Part shown: positions 33,986-43,666 of the stretch, piece by piece
How the letters are laid out: the number at the start of each line of letters is the position of its first letter
How positions within the stretch are numbered: position 1 is the first letter of the stretch
Assembly (NCBI GenBank): GCA_018365815.1
Contig: JAGZJH010000011.1
Location: 1 to 64,000 of the forward strand
DNA: 64,000 nt
Direction of reading: 5' to 3'
Source of the DNA: Erysipelotrichaceae bacterium
GTDB taxonomy: Bacteria > Bacillota_I > Bacilli_A > Erysipelotrichales > Coprobacillaceae
Notes under the pieces: model-generated
What the model saw: the letters and a program-made list of their open reading frames with translations, nothing else
Told to the model about the DNA's origin: nothing
Databases searched by the model: none
Program-made: the position numbers and the translations under genes

Positions 33986-34804
33986 CTATTTATCTCCCAT
34001 ATAAGTAAATGCTTTAATAATTTGTTTTTGTGCTAATATAAAAGCGATTAGAATTGGAATAACTAACATCACATTTCCTGCCATTAACACATGATAATTA
34101 ATGCCACTTTCAATATTTCTGAGTGAAGCAATCCCTACCGGTAATGTTCTAGCCACATCATTTGTCGTTAAAACTAATGGCCAAAAGTAATCATTCCATG
34201 TGTTAATAAATGTTAACAACGCTAACGTCGTTAAAGTTGGTCTAGCTAGTGGTAACATAATTTTAGTAATGATTTTAAATTCACTGGCTTTGTCTAATTT
34301 AGCGGCTTCGATGAGTTCTTTAGGAACTTGTTTAAATGTTTGTCTTAACATAAATATTCCAAAAGCACTCGAAGCAAACGGTAATATTAAACTTGGTAAT
34401 TTGTTGATTAATCCAATCTTTGAAAACATTACAAATAATGGTAAGAACACTAATTGTGATGGGATCATCATTGTGACCATAATTAAACCGAATAATAAAT
34501 TACTGCCTTTAAATTTATAACGTGCAAATGCATAAGCAGCCGGAATGATCGTAAGCATTTGTAATACTAAAACACTCACTGTCACAATCACACTATTTCC
34601 TAGATATTTCATAAAAGGAATGGCTTCAAATGCACGTTGAAAGTTTTCCCATTGTAATACCTCCGGCCACATACTAGGTGGAAAAGTGACTGTTTCACCT
34701 AATGTTTTTAAAGAGGTAATCACCATCCAGTAAAATGGAAAGAAAAAGATTAAAAACAATAGTACATTCATTAATAATCTTGGTAATTTTTTAACCTGTT
34801 TCAT
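33986..34804 (-). CDS. ABC transporter permease (UgpE/MalG-like)
   Basis: The 272-residue inner permease has six membrane segments and the EAA loop EAAKLDKASEFKIITKIMLP, which docks the ATPase. It begins with a short basic cytoplasmic end. It belongs to the carbohydrate-uptake type 1 family and pairs with the permease encoded at 34814. The ribosome site AGGAG lies before its ATG. Confidence 0.92.
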   Translation of the reverse strand: MKQVKKLPRLLMNVLLFLIFFFPFYWMVITSLKTLGETVTFPPSMWPEVLQWENFQRAFEAIPFMKYLGNSVIVTVSVLVLQMLTIIPAAYAFARYKFKGSNLLFGLIMVTMMIPSQLVFLPLFVMFSKIGLINKLPSLILPFASSAFGIFMLRQTFKQVPKELIEAAKLDKASEFKIITKIMLPLARPTLTTLALLTFINTWNDYFWPLVLTTNDVARTLPVGIASLRNIESGINYHVLMAGNVMLVIPILIAFILAQKQIIKAFTYMGDK

Positions 34805-34813
34805 CTTAACCTC

Positions 34814-35677
34814 CTATTGATAATGAACTTTCTTTGATAATAATTTAAAATAAATAACTGTAAACACTGAAATAATCACCAATAACACCACTCCGATAGT
34901 TGAGGCATAACCAATTTTATAAAACTTAAATCCATATTCATATAATGAATAAACTAAAGTATTGGTACTATTTTGTGGTCCTCCTTGTGTAATGATTTGA
35001 ATAGTATCAAACACTTTAAAAGAAGCGATGATATTGACAATCGTTAAAAAGAAAAGTGTCGGTGAAATCATAGGTAATGTAATCTTAAAAAAGACTTGTT
35101 TTTTATTGGCGCGATCTAATGAAGCGGCTTCATATAAATACTTTGGAATACTTTGTAAAGCAGATAAAATAATAATCGTGTTGTATCCCAATGTTTTCCA
35201 CACTGAAATAATCACCAGCGAAAATAAAGCAATTTTAGGACTTCCTAACCAATCAATAGCCGGAATATTAAAAATTGATAAAATATAATTAATTAATCCA
35301 AAGTCTGTATTCATCAACCACATCCATAAAAATGAAACCGAAGCTAATGAAACAATATAAGGTGAAAAGATAATACTTTGCATAAATTTATTGACTTTAG
35401 TATCTTTTTTTAAAAATAACGCTAAGAATATTCCTAAAATCAAACCAATTCCTACTGTTAATACCATATAAACAATCGTATTCGTTAAAGTTTGAAAAAA
35501 CTCAGCATCTTTAAATAAGTTCACATAATTTTTAAATCCCACAAACACTTTTGTTGGTGAGATAAAATCCCATTCATAAAAACTTAATCCGATCATATTA
35601 AAGATAGGATAGATTGAAAAAATCAAAAATATAATCAATGCTGGTGCAATAAATAAATATGGTTTTAATTTTTTCAT
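34814..35677 (-). CDS. ABC transporter permease (UgpA/MalF-like)
   Basis: The 287-residue permease has six membrane segments and the EAA loop EAASLDRANKKQVFFKITLP. It starts PYLFIAPALIIFLIFSIYPI, typical of UgpA-type subunits. Its ATG overlaps the ATPase stop as ATGA. Confidence 0.92.
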   Translation of the reverse strand: MKKLKPYLFIAPALIIFLIFSIYPIFNMIGLSFYEWDFISPTKVFVGFKNYVNLFKDAEFFQTLTNTIVYMVLTVGIGLILGIFLALFLKKDTKVNKFMQSIIFSPYIVSLASVSFLWMWLMNTDFGLINYILSIFNIPAIDWLGSPKIALFSLVIISVWKTLGYNTIIILSALQSIPKYLYEAASLDRANKKQVFFKITLPMISPTLFFLTIVNIIASFKVFDTIQIITQGGPQNSTNTLVYSLYEYGFKFYKIGYASTIGVVLLVIISVFTVIYFKLLSKKVHYQ

Positions 35678-36714
35678 CGTTCTATACTCTCTTTATTTTG
35701 ATCAAAGAAATGGATATTATCATAAGCTAATACTAATTCCACTTCATCATCTATTTGTAAATCTGTATCACTAAATGCTTTAACATTGATTACACCAAAA
35801 TCTGTATTCATACGATATATAATTTCAGAACCTAACATTTCTCTTGTAATAACTTGACCTTTAAACTTAAAATCATTAGCTTTACTTTCATACTTTTGAT
35901 CAATGAATTTAACTTTTGAAGGTCTAAATCCAATATACCCGACATCTTGAGATAATTTTAACTGTGACGCAATTTTGTGTCGATCAATAATATTCATCTC
36001 CGGTGTCCCGATAAATTGTGCTGTAAAAATATTTTTTGGGTGGTTATAAATATTTTGAGCACTGTCATGTTGACGAATTTTTCCTTTTTCCATTAAAACA
36101 ATATCTGTTGCCATTGATAAGGCTTCTGTTTGATCATGAGTCACATAAACAAAAGTTGTTTTTAAACGATGATGTAATTCAATTAATTCAGAACGCATTT
36201 GATTTCTTAACTTCGCATCTAAATTACTAAGCGGTTCGTCCATTAAAAAAACTTTAGGTTTTTTGACCATCGCTCTAGCAAGTGCCACACGTTGACGTTG
36301 TCCACCTGATAATTGTGAAGGTTTTTTATCTAAATATTCCTTTAAACCTACAATTTCAGTAATTTCATCAATCAATTCATCACGTGTTTCTTTAGGAACT
36401 TTCGCATTGATTAAACCAAATTCGATATTTCCTCTGACACTCATCGTTGGATAAAGGGCATAATTTTGAAAAACCATCGCAATATCTCGGTTACCCGGTT
36501 CTACATTATTCATTAACTCGCCATCAATATATAATTCACCTTCACTAATTTCTTCTAGTCCGGCAATCATTCTTAATGTCGTCGATTTACCACAACCAGA
36601 TGGACCGACTAAAACAGTAAAACTTCCTGATTTAATGACTAAATTTAAATCTTCGATCACTGTATGTGCTTGATCGTAAGATTTCTTCACATTTTTGAGT
36701 ACAATTTCTGACAT
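35674..36714 (-). CDS. ABC transporter ATPase (UgpC/MsmX-like)
   Basis: The 346-residue ATPase has Walker A GPSGCGKST (37-45), Q-loop QNYALYP, signature LSGGQRQRVALARA, Walker B VFLMDEPLSNLD and H-loop YVTHD. A C-terminal regulatory TOBE-type domain (from about 240) is present, as in UgpC/MalK. The ATG at 36714 is chosen because GGGGGAG lies just upstream. It is the first gene of the importer operon. Confidence 0.93.
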   Translation of the reverse strand: MSEIVLKNVKKSYDQAHTVIEDLNLVIKSGSFTVLVGPSGCGKSTTLRMIAGLEEISEGELYIDGELMNNVEPGNRDIAMVFQNYALYPTMSVRGNIEFGLINAKVPKETRDELIDEITEIVGLKEYLDKKPSQLSGGQRQRVALARAMVKKPKVFLMDEPLSNLDAKLRNQMRSELIELHHRLKTTFVYVTHDQTEALSMATDIVLMEKGKIRQHDSAQNIYNHPKNIFTAQFIGTPEMNIIDRHKIASQLKLSQDVGYIGFRPSKVKFIDQKYESKANDFKFKGQVITREMLGSEIIYRMNTDFGVINVKAFSDTDLQIDDEVELVLAYDNIHFFDQNKESIER

Positions 36715-36796
36715 ATTCTCCCCCGTTTTTTTACAATTTATCACTTATTTGTGACTATGTCATTATAACAATACATTATTAAATTCTAAGGGGACC

Positions 36797-36892
36797 AAGG
36801 TTAAATCTAATTAAAATATAAAATTCTCTTTTAACCTTTTGTAAAGAATAAGTTATGCTTGTTAAAATGGTAGGGATTACAGATAAGGTTAA
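36797..36892. promoter_or_regulatory. Three AAGGTTAA boxes upstream of the importer operon
   Basis: AAGGTTAA occurs at 36797-36804 and 36885-36892 and as its reverse complement at 36831-36838. The spacing is irregular. It lies in the 240-base promoter gap and may bind a regulator. Confidence 0.35.
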
Positions 36893-36903
36893 GTAATCTA
36901 TGT

Positions 36904-36934
36904 AAAAAAACCATCACTTTTCAGTCATGGTTTG
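36904..36934 (-). terminator. Terminator of the HD phosphohydrolase gene
   Basis: AACCAT / ATGGTT stem with a 12-base loop and seven T on the minus strand. Confidence 0.65.
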
Positions 36935-36951
36935 TTAATATAAATTCAAAG

Positions 36952-38196
36952 CTATTTTAATTCTTTAGGAAAATAAATTTTTTGATCTGTTTTTTTACGT
37001 TTACTTTTCACAATAGCATCTACAATTTCAGAAACTTCCGGTAAATCTCTTGTCGTTTGGTCGTCCATAATAATTTTTATATCTTCGATCATTCCTTCAG
37101 TTCCATAATGTTTATAAGGAATTTGTTGTTGATTATCAGTTAAAATATAATAACGGGGATCAAATTGTTGTTTTGTTGCCTTAATTTGGTAATCATTCAT
37201 CATATCATTAGACAAGTAGTCTTCATGTTTAAATAAATGACGATCTAAAAAACGTGACGCTAAATCACTAAGAATAGGATCTTTTTCATAAGTAAAGCAT
37301 CTAAAATAAAATTGAATGACCGCTTCATCTAAAATTAAATAATCTTGATAATCCCATTTATCATTTAAAAAAGGCAATAGAAATTTCAAATCTGTTTCAA
37401 ATTGATAATGTTCGCGATATAAATCTTCCATACGTTTAAAAATATTCAATAAAATTTGTTCATATGCACGAGCAGTAGGATGATAATACACTTGCCAGTA
37501 CATATGATAACGAGCTAGAATATAATTTTCAATTGCTTGTACCCCTGAATATTTAAATACAATACGATGATCAACAATGCGTAAAGTTCTTAAAATTCTA
37601 GATAAATCAAAGTTGCCATAAGTCGTTCCAGAAAAGTAAGAATCACGCAATAAATAATCCATACGATCAGCATCTAACTGACTGGAAATCATCTGCACTA
37701 AAACTTTATTTTTATGTTTTTTTTCAATCACACTTGCGACATCTTTAGGTAAATCTAAATGATAAGTGGATAGTACACGATTAACTTCCGTATTTCCTAA
37801 AATAATATCAACGGTTATTTTTTCATGATTTGTTAAAAAGACTTGTTCAAATGAATGTGAATAGGGTCCATGTCCTAAATCATGACATAAAGCCGCACAA
37901 AGTACAGTCATTTTTTCATAGTCATTTAAATAATGATTTATTGGCGTTTCTTCGATCATACGTCTTGTTGTTTCATAAACTCCAAGTGAATGTGTAAAAC
38001 GTGAATGTTCCGCACTTTGGTAAACCATAAAAGTACCACCTAATTGTTTAATTCGTCGTAATCTTTGAATTTCTTTTGTGTTAATTAACCGCCAAAATAC
38101 CAAATGATTAACATGGATATAATTATGAATAGGATCTCTAAATACCCTACTTTCGTTTAATAAATAATCGTTTAAATTAAATGTTGATTTTTCCAT
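36952..38196 (-). CDS. HD-domain phosphohydrolase (YwfO/EF1143-like dNTPase)
   Basis: The 414-residue protein has the HD metal site: SAEHSRFTHSLGVYE (His64/His69), CHDLGHGPYSHSFE (His105, Asp106) and a late Asp in QLDADRMDYLLRDS. RVFRDPIHNYIHV at the start is typical of the group that includes EF1143, a dGTP-activated dNTP triphosphohydrolase. It likely adjusts dNTP pools. It is a single gene. Confidence 0.88.
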   Translation of the reverse strand: MEKSTFNLNDYLLNESRVFRDPIHNYIHVNHLVFWRLINTKEIQRLRRIKQLGGTFMVYQSAEHSRFTHSLGVYETTRRMIEETPINHYLNDYEKMTVLCAALCHDLGHGPYSHSFEQVFLTNHEKITVDIILGNTEVNRVLSTYHLDLPKDVASVIEKKHKNKVLVQMISSQLDADRMDYLLRDSYFSGTTYGNFDLSRILRTLRIVDHRIVFKYSGVQAIENYILARYHMYWQVYYHPTARAYEQILLNIFKRMEDLYREHYQFETDLKFLLPFLNDKWDYQDYLILDEAVIQFYFRCFTYEKDPILSDLASRFLDRHLFKHEDYLSNDMMNDYQIKATKQQFDPRYYILTDNQQQIPYKHYGTEGMIEDIKIIMDDQTTRDLPEVSEIVDAIVKSKRKKTDQKIYFPKELK

Positions 38197-38291
38197 AATA
38201 GTACCTCTCTTGTAATATATTATACAATAAAATATCTCTCGCTTCTTTAATAAAACATTAAAAATATATTTTTTATTTTTAATGTTGTAAA

Positions 38292-38321
38292 TTGCATAAT
38301 CATTAAGAATAATGTTATAAT
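38292..38321 (+). promoter_or_regulatory. Promoter of the purine nucleoside phosphorylase gene
   Basis: TTGCAT (38292-38297) and TATAAT (38316-38321) with an 18-base spacer, followed by AGGAGAG. Confidence 0.65.
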
Positions 38322-38342
38322 ACTAAAAAAAGGAGAGTTAAA

Positions 38343-39161
38343 ATGATTAATAAAATTAACGAAGCAACTGCTTATATTCAAGAAAAATTACCATTTGTTC
38401 CTGAAGTCGCAATTATTTTAGGATCTGGACTAGGCCCTTTAGCTAATACCGTAGAAAATCCTATCATTATTGACTATAAAGATATTCCACACTTTCCAGA
38501 ACCAACAATTGCTTCACATGCTGGACAATTAGTTATCGGAAAAATTTCAAATAAAAATGTCATTATCATGAATGGACGTTTTCATTACTATGAAGGGCAT
38601 GACATTCAATTAAGTGGTTTACCGATACGTGTATTTAAAAAACTTGGTATTGAACATTTAATTGTCACTAATGCTTGTGGTGGAATTGCAGATTATTTAG
38701 AACCGGGAGACATTTCAATTATCGAAGATCATGTAGGGGTTTTTGCACCTAGTATTTTACGTGGTCCTAATTTAGATGAATTCGGTCCTCGTTTTAAAGA
38801 TATGACTGAAGTTTATTCAAAAGAACTAAAATCATTAACTAAAGAGGTAGCCAAACAATTAACTATTGAAGTCAAAAGTGGGGTTTATTGTTTTTTCCCA
38901 GGACCAATGTATGAAACACCTGCTGAAATTAGAATGCTTAAAACTTGTGGAATAGACATGGTAGGAATGTCAACAGTTCCCGAAGCCATTGTTGCAAGAC
39001 ATTGCGCAATGAAAACATTAGGAATTTCTTTAGTGACTAATAAAGCTGCTGGACTTGGAAAAACTCAATTATCACATGAAGAAGTAATGGAAGCCGCTGC
39101 TTTAGCAGGTAAAAACTTAGTAAAACTAGTTAGCGAAGTTTTAAAACAAATGAAAATCTAA
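38343..39161 (+). CDS. punA: Purine-nucleoside phosphorylase, trimeric type
   Basis: The 272-residue enzyme cleaves purine nucleosides with phosphate. It has the phosphate loop ILGSGLGPLA, FPEPTIASHAGQ, the MNGRFHYYEGHD segment, TNACGGI, and the purine-site VGMSTVPEAIVARH with MVGMS. This is the PNP-I (trimeric) family, distinct from DeoD. It is a single gene with its own promoter and terminator and functions in purine salvage. Confidence 0.95.
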   Translation: MINKINEATAYIQEKLPFVPEVAIILGSGLGPLANTVENPIIIDYKDIPHFPEPTIASHAGQLVIGKISNKNVIIMNGRFHYYEGHDIQLSGLPIRVFKKLGIEHLIVTNACGGIADYLEPGDISIIEDHVGVFAPSILRGPNLDEFGPRFKDMTEVYSKELKSLTKEVAKQLTIEVKSGVYCFFPGPMYETPAEIRMLKTCGIDMVGMSTVPEAIVARHCAMKTLGISLVTNKAAGLGKTQLSHEEVMEAAALAGKNLVKLVSEVLKQMKI

Positions 39162-39167
39162 TCACTT

Positions 39168-39192
39168 AAGGCTATTTCAAGTAGCCTTTTTA
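39168..39192 (+). terminator. Terminator of punA
   Basis: AAGGCTA / TAGCCTT stem with following T-rich sequence. Confidence 0.75.
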
Positions 39193-39273
39193 TATTTTTT
39201 AAAATAATGATTGTATTTTTCTCTACACAATTCTATAATAAAAAAAAATAAATTAGGGGGAGAAAATAAAATC

Positions 39274-40155
39274 ATGGTTTATGCAAAATCAATGAAAGCA
39301 TCACGTAAACAAAAACATTTACGCTCAATTATTTGTGTACTTATTGCTTCATTAATTATGTCAATCAATATCAAAACATTTGTTCGTGCAGGTAATTTAT
39401 TACCCGGTGGAGTAACTGGTCTATCACTATTACTTCAAAGAATTGGTTTAGAATTTTTTAACATTAATTTACCTTATTCTTTTGTAAACATTGGCTTAAA
39501 TGCCATACCGGTATATATCGGCTTTAAAACGATTGGTAAAAAATTTACTTCATATTCTGTTTTAATGATTATATTAAACTCATTTTTAGTCGATATAATT
39601 CCAAATATTGCCATTACTTCTGATCCGTTATTAGTCGCAGTTTTTGGTGGAATTTTCAATGGTCTATCCATTTCAATTGCTTTAGCCGGAAATGCTTCAA
39701 GCGGTGGAACAGACTTTATTGCTGTTTATTTATCAAATAAATTCAACACTTCTTCATGGAATTTAGTTTTAGGTTTAAACACTATCATTTTAGCAAGTTC
39801 TGGTATTTTATTTGGATTTGAGGCTGCTTTGTATTCAATTATTTTCCAATTTGTTTCTACACAAATTATTGAACAATTACATCAAAATAATAAACGAGTA
39901 ACAATGCTTATTATTACATCCAATCCAAGTTCACTTGAAAAACAACTCTTAACTTATACACATCATGGGATTACTCGTTTTGATGGTAAAGGGTGTTATT
40001 TAGATGAAGATCGTACTTTATTATATACTGTTGTTTCAGCTAATGAAGTTAAAGATGTAATTGAATTTGTAAAATCTATCGATCAAAAGGCTTTTATTAA
40101 TATTACAAAATCTATTAAAATAGATGGACGTTTTTATCAAGAACCAATTGAATAA
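39274..40155 (+). CDS. YitT family membrane protein (second copy)
   Basis: The 293-residue protein has the same plan as the one at 8932-9801: a basic start, five or six membrane segments, GNASSGGTDFIAVYLS, and a C-terminal DUF2179 domain ending GRFYQEPIE. The two are paralogues within one window. The frame is open 21 codons upstream to a TTG, but the ATG at 39274 follows AGGGGGAG at about ten bases and starts the homology. Confidence 0.88.
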   Translation: MVYAKSMKASRKQKHLRSIICVLIASLIMSINIKTFVRAGNLLPGGVTGLSLLLQRIGLEFFNINLPYSFVNIGLNAIPVYIGFKTIGKKFTSYSVLMIILNSFLVDIIPNIAITSDPLLVAVFGGIFNGLSISIALAGNASSGGTDFIAVYLSNKFNTSSWNLVLGLNTIILASSGILFGFEAALYSIIFQFVSTQIIEQLHQNNKRVTMLIITSNPSSLEKQLLTYTHHGITRFDGKGCYLDEDRTLLYTVVSANEVKDVIEFVKSIDQKAFINITKSIKIDGRFYQEPIE

Positions 40156-40202
40156 AATTGATATTTCACATATATACAATTTATACTATCTTAGTGTAAA
40201 CA

Positions 40203-40235
40203 AATAGGACAATGATTATCCATTGCCCTATTTTT
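40203..40235 (+). terminator. Terminator of the second yitT-type gene
   Basis: AATAGGACAATG / CATTGCCCTATT stem with one mismatch and a T run. Confidence 0.8.
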
Positions 40236-40321
40236 AATTTCATTAAACCCTCCCTATTTATTAAAGTTATAGGCTTTGATTACAAATTATTGCTCATCTT
40301 TATATTTATACCGATGATATC

Positions 40322-41028
40322 CTATTGTATAATTTCAAAATCAGCATACATTAAAGCATGATCTGATAATTCATTATCCACTACTTTCACATCATTCATT
40401 TTAATATTCTTACTATAAATAATATTATCAATAGCATAATTTTTCATCTTTTCATTATACAAAAGATAAGTATTAAACCACTTTTGCGAATGCCCATTAA
40501 CGATATTATAATCCTCTGTCATCATCAAAATTTCGTTTTTATCTTGATCTATATTAAAATCTCCAGTTATAATTTTATATTCAATCGAATCATTGTTTAA
40601 TAGATTTAATAATTCAATCATTTGAATTTTTCGAATATCAATATTTTCATGAGTTAAATGAGTATTATAAATTGTAATATTTTTATTATTAATTTGAATC
40701 ACATTACGTTGCCAAACTCGTTTTTCCTCTAACGTTTCACTATAAAGTGTTCCACCGGATTTTTCTAGTATAGGAAATTTAGATAAACACCCCATACCAT
40801 AATCCCCATTTTCAAAATCAATTGATTTAAAAAACTCCTAAATGAGAATTCTTTTAAATTAATAAAAGTTTCCATCATATTCAATAGATTTCGTTTTGTA
40901 TGTCAATCCACCTCTTGTAACCCCACAAAATCTATTTGAAAATCTTTAAGCAATAGATTTATTTCTTGAATATTAGGTTGTAAAGCAGAAGCAATATTGA
41001 AACTAGCAACATGTAATTGATAAGACAT
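40322..41028 (-). pseudogene. Endonuclease/exonuclease/phosphatase family protein, broken
   Basis: The reading begins at 41028 with a good AGGTGG site and family start (SYQLHVASFNIAS ... FVGLQEVD, the metal Glu). An in-frame TGA follows directly after QEVD, and HTKRN continues beyond it. Near a run of six T the frame shifts, and from about 40845 the frame at 40322-40795 carries on (FENGDYGMG, YNTHLTHE, ITGDFNID and SDHALMYADF, all catalytic motifs). One nonsense codon and one frameshift therefore split an otherwise complete gene. A 157-residue piece with its own ATG remains open but lacks the N-terminal metal site. Confidence 0.85.
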
Positions 41029-41195
41029 ATCTATCCACCTTCCTTTTTTTCAATTATATCATTATTACCATAAAACATGAACAAATCATTTCTTTAAAAG
41101 CATATTTTCTCCTTTTTTTTACTCACTCATTTTAAATTTGTTATTTACCGACATACTGTTTTATGATAGAATCGATATGTTAAGGAGGCGATTAA

Positions 41196-42530
41196 ATGGA
41201 AAAAAATGAAATGGGAACAGGTAAAATTTCACAACTTTTAATTAAATTTTCAATTCCAGCAATGATTGGAATGTTAGTCAATGCTATTTATAATATTGTA
41301 GATAGAATGTTTATTGGTAATGCCCCTCACCTAGGTTCACTTGGACTTGCGGGAATTACTGTTAGTTATCCGCTCACTTTAATATTAATGGCACTAAGTT
41401 TAATGTGTGCTGTAGGAGGAGCAACTTGTTTTTCAATTAGTTTAGGTGCAAAAAAAGAAAAAGATGCTGCAATGTATATCGGTAATGCTTTAACAATCAC
41501 TATCTTTTTTGGAGCAATCTTCACTATTTTAGGAAATATCTTTATTGAACCTATTTTAAGTATTTTAGGAGCAAGTGAAGCAGTTATGCCTCACGCTAAA
41601 GCCTATTTAAGTATTATTTTATACGGAGCTATTTTTCAATGTATCAGTATGTGTGGAAATAACTTCTCACGTGCTCAAGGAAATCCTAAAAACGCAATGG
41701 TTTCAATGTTACTTGGAGCAGGATTTAATATCGTTTTTGATTATATCTTAATTGTGAAATTCAACATGGGAATGGAAGGAGCCGCATGGGCTACAATTGG
41801 TGGACAATTTTTAAGTATGATTTGGCAATTAGCCTTTTTATTTAGTAAGCGTTGTCTTATTCCAATTGAATTTAAAGCAATGATCCCGCATTTTCACTAT
41901 ATTAAACGTATTTTAACTACAGGTATTCCGGCTTTTTTAATGCAATTTTCAAATAGTATATTAAATATCATATTAAACAGTGCATTAATCAGATATGGTG
42001 GTGATATTGCCATTTCAACAGTAGGAATTATCACAAGTGTTCAAACAATTTTATTAATGCCTATTACTGGTTTAACCCAAGGTCAACAACCTTTAATTAG
42101 TTTTAACTATGGGGCTAAACAAAATGATCGTGTCAAAGAAACTTTAAAATTAGCTTGTTTAGCCGGAACTTTTATTTCTATAGTTGGATTTATCGCCATT
42201 ATGTTATTTCCAGAAATTATCATTACATCTTTCAACAAAGAAACTGAAATTATTAACTTAGGAAAAACTGCTTTACGTATTTGGTTTATGTGTTTACCAA
42301 TTATTGGTGTACAAATCTGTTGTTCAAATTTTTTCCAAGCTATCGGACAAGTAAAACAGGCTAGTGTTTTAACTTTATTAAGACAATTAATTGTTTTAAT
42401 TCCAATGATTTTAATTCTTTCTGAATTATTTGGACTATACGGGATTTTCTTTGCTGTACCAGTGGCGGATCTTACATCATTTATTGTAACCATCATTTTA
42501 ACATTACATACAATAAAAAGACTAAACTAA
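41196..42530 (+). CDS. MATE family multidrug efflux transporter
   Basis: The 444-residue protein has twelve membrane segments in two halves, with MIGMLVNAIYNIVDRMFIG and the second-half counterpart FLMQFSNSILNIILNSAL. It is of the MepA-like (DinF/Vmr) type and exports cationic drugs using Na+ or H+ gradients. The ATG follows AAGGAGG. It is a single gene convergent to the GntR/ABC operon. Confidence 0.92.
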   Translation: MEKNEMGTGKISQLLIKFSIPAMIGMLVNAIYNIVDRMFIGNAPHLGSLGLAGITVSYPLTLILMALSLMCAVGGATCFSISLGAKKEKDAAMYIGNALTITIFFGAIFTILGNIFIEPILSILGASEAVMPHAKAYLSIILYGAIFQCISMCGNNFSRAQGNPKNAMVSMLLGAGFNIVFDYILIVKFNMGMEGAAWATIGGQFLSMIWQLAFLFSKRCLIPIEFKAMIPHFHYIKRILTTGIPAFLMQFSNSILNIILNSALIRYGGDIAISTVGIITSVQTILLMPITGLTQGQQPLISFNYGAKQNDRVKETLKLACLAGTFISIVGFIAIMLFPEIIITSFNKETEIINLGKTALRIWFMCLPIIGVQICCSNFFQAIGQVKQASVLTLLRQLIVLIPMILILSELFGLYGIFFAVPVADLTSFIVTIILTLHTIKRLN

Positions 42531-42556
42531 AATGCTACTTTCGTAGCATTTTTTTA
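42531..42556. terminator. Bidirectional terminator between MATE and GntR genes
   Basis: AATGCTAC-TTTC-GTAGCATT with a long T run. Confidence 0.85.
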
Positions 42557-42922
42557 TTACTTTGTTTCATATTCCTCTACAACTTTTGCCATTTCTTCAC
42601 GACTAAATCCTAAAATTTCCATTTTTGTGACATATTCTTTGACAGCATCTGTAGATAAAGAAATACGTAACTGTTCAATAACCTCTAAATTATCTGTTAC
42701 AAAACGCCCTATTGCCCTTTCACTTCTTAGTAATTCTTCTCTTTCTAATTCACTTAAAGCCTTTTGAATTGTATTAGGATTAACATTATATTTAAGCGCT
42801 AATTCACGAACTGACGGAATTTTTTGTTGTGGCAAATAAACTTGTGTCACAATTTCTTTTTTTATTTCATCCATCACTTGCAAATAAATTGGTAAATTGG
42901 GATTAAACTTCATACACCTCAC
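42557..42922 (-). CDS. GntR family regulator, YtrA subfamily
   Basis: The 121-residue protein has a winged HTH (IPSVRELALKYNVNPNTIQKA at about 38-58, ELEREELLRSERAIGRFV wing) and the short C-terminal dimer helices of YtrA proteins, with no ligand-binding domain. These repress linked ABC transporter operons. It is the last gene of the operon, whereas YtrA-type regulators usually come first. A 26-bp operator lies at the operon start. Confidence 0.92.
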   Translation of the reverse strand: MRCMKFNPNLPIYLQVMDEIKKEIVTQVYLPQQKIPSVRELALKYNVNPNTIQKALSELEREELLRSERAIGRFVTDNLEVIEQLRISLSTDAVKEYVTKMEILGFSREEMAKVVEEYETK

Positions 42923-43666
42923 CTATTCTATTTCAATTTTATAATTAATAAAATAATTATTTAACGCAAATAACCCTACACCAATAACTATAAACAAAAT
43001 ACTTCCCATTAACATGCTCATTTGATAAGATAACGGCACTATTATCATACATATTAAATCAGAATCTAAAAACATTGAAAATAAAGTAGATAAAACAACA
43101 TATACAATAATTCCTATTACAAATTTATACTTAGGAACATATTTTGTATGTGTAAAACTAATAACACAATAAACAGAGATTAAAAACAGAAGCAATGAAG
43201 ACAATAAGAATAATAAACTCAACAATAAATCCATGTAAGTATCAAATGTTGCATAACTCAAAAATTGACCTATAGACTTAAATAATATATCAAAAAATTC
43301 AAAAATATTGACATAACCTAATACACCGGTCATTAAAACAAGTCCAATTCCTAAAACAATGGTTGCAACGATATTCCAAATAAATGAAGAAATGATTTTG
43401 GCTAAAACAACTTTCGTTGTAGAAACCGGTAAAGTTAAAGTTAAATAACCAGGTTGTTTAAACATCGATTTATTATAATTTAAACAAATATTGACTTGCA
43501 CTGCCATCGAAATACCAAATACGGCACACATTAATAATCCTGTTAATATATTAGAAATTTGTTTAGGTAAAAAAGGTGTAGCTAAACTCAAAACCAAAAA
43601 GATAGTAAATGTCGCAAAAAATTGTCGGTATGAACTAAGTAATTCATATTTTAATAACTTTAACAT
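42923..43666 (-). CDS. ABC-2-like permease
   Basis: The 247-residue protein has six hydrophobic segments and a short amphipathic start (MLKLLKYELLSSYRQ), as in ABC-2 permeases. The segment PGYLTLTLPVSTTKVVLAK is typical of small exporter permeases. It overlaps the ATPase end by seven bases. Substrate is unknown; YtrA-linked transporters often respond to wall-active agents. Confidence 0.85.
   Translation of the reverse strand: MLKLLKYELLSSYRQFFATFTIFLVLSLATPFLPKQISNILTGLLMCAVFGISMAVQVNICLNYNKSMFKQPGYLTLTLPVSTTKVVLAKIISSFIWNIVATIVLGIGLVLMTGVLGYVNIFEFFDILFKSIGQFLSYATFDTYMDLLLSLLFLLSSLLLFLISVYCVISFTHTKYVPKYKFVIGIIVYVVLSTLFSMFLDSDLICMIIVPLSYQMSMLMGSILFIVIGVGLFALNNYFINYKIEIE

Noticed and set aside
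40895..40905. TGA read as tryptophan in the endonuclease-like gene
   Set aside because: All other genes use TGA as a stop or avoid it, and a separate frameshift is present, so a pseudogene is simpler.
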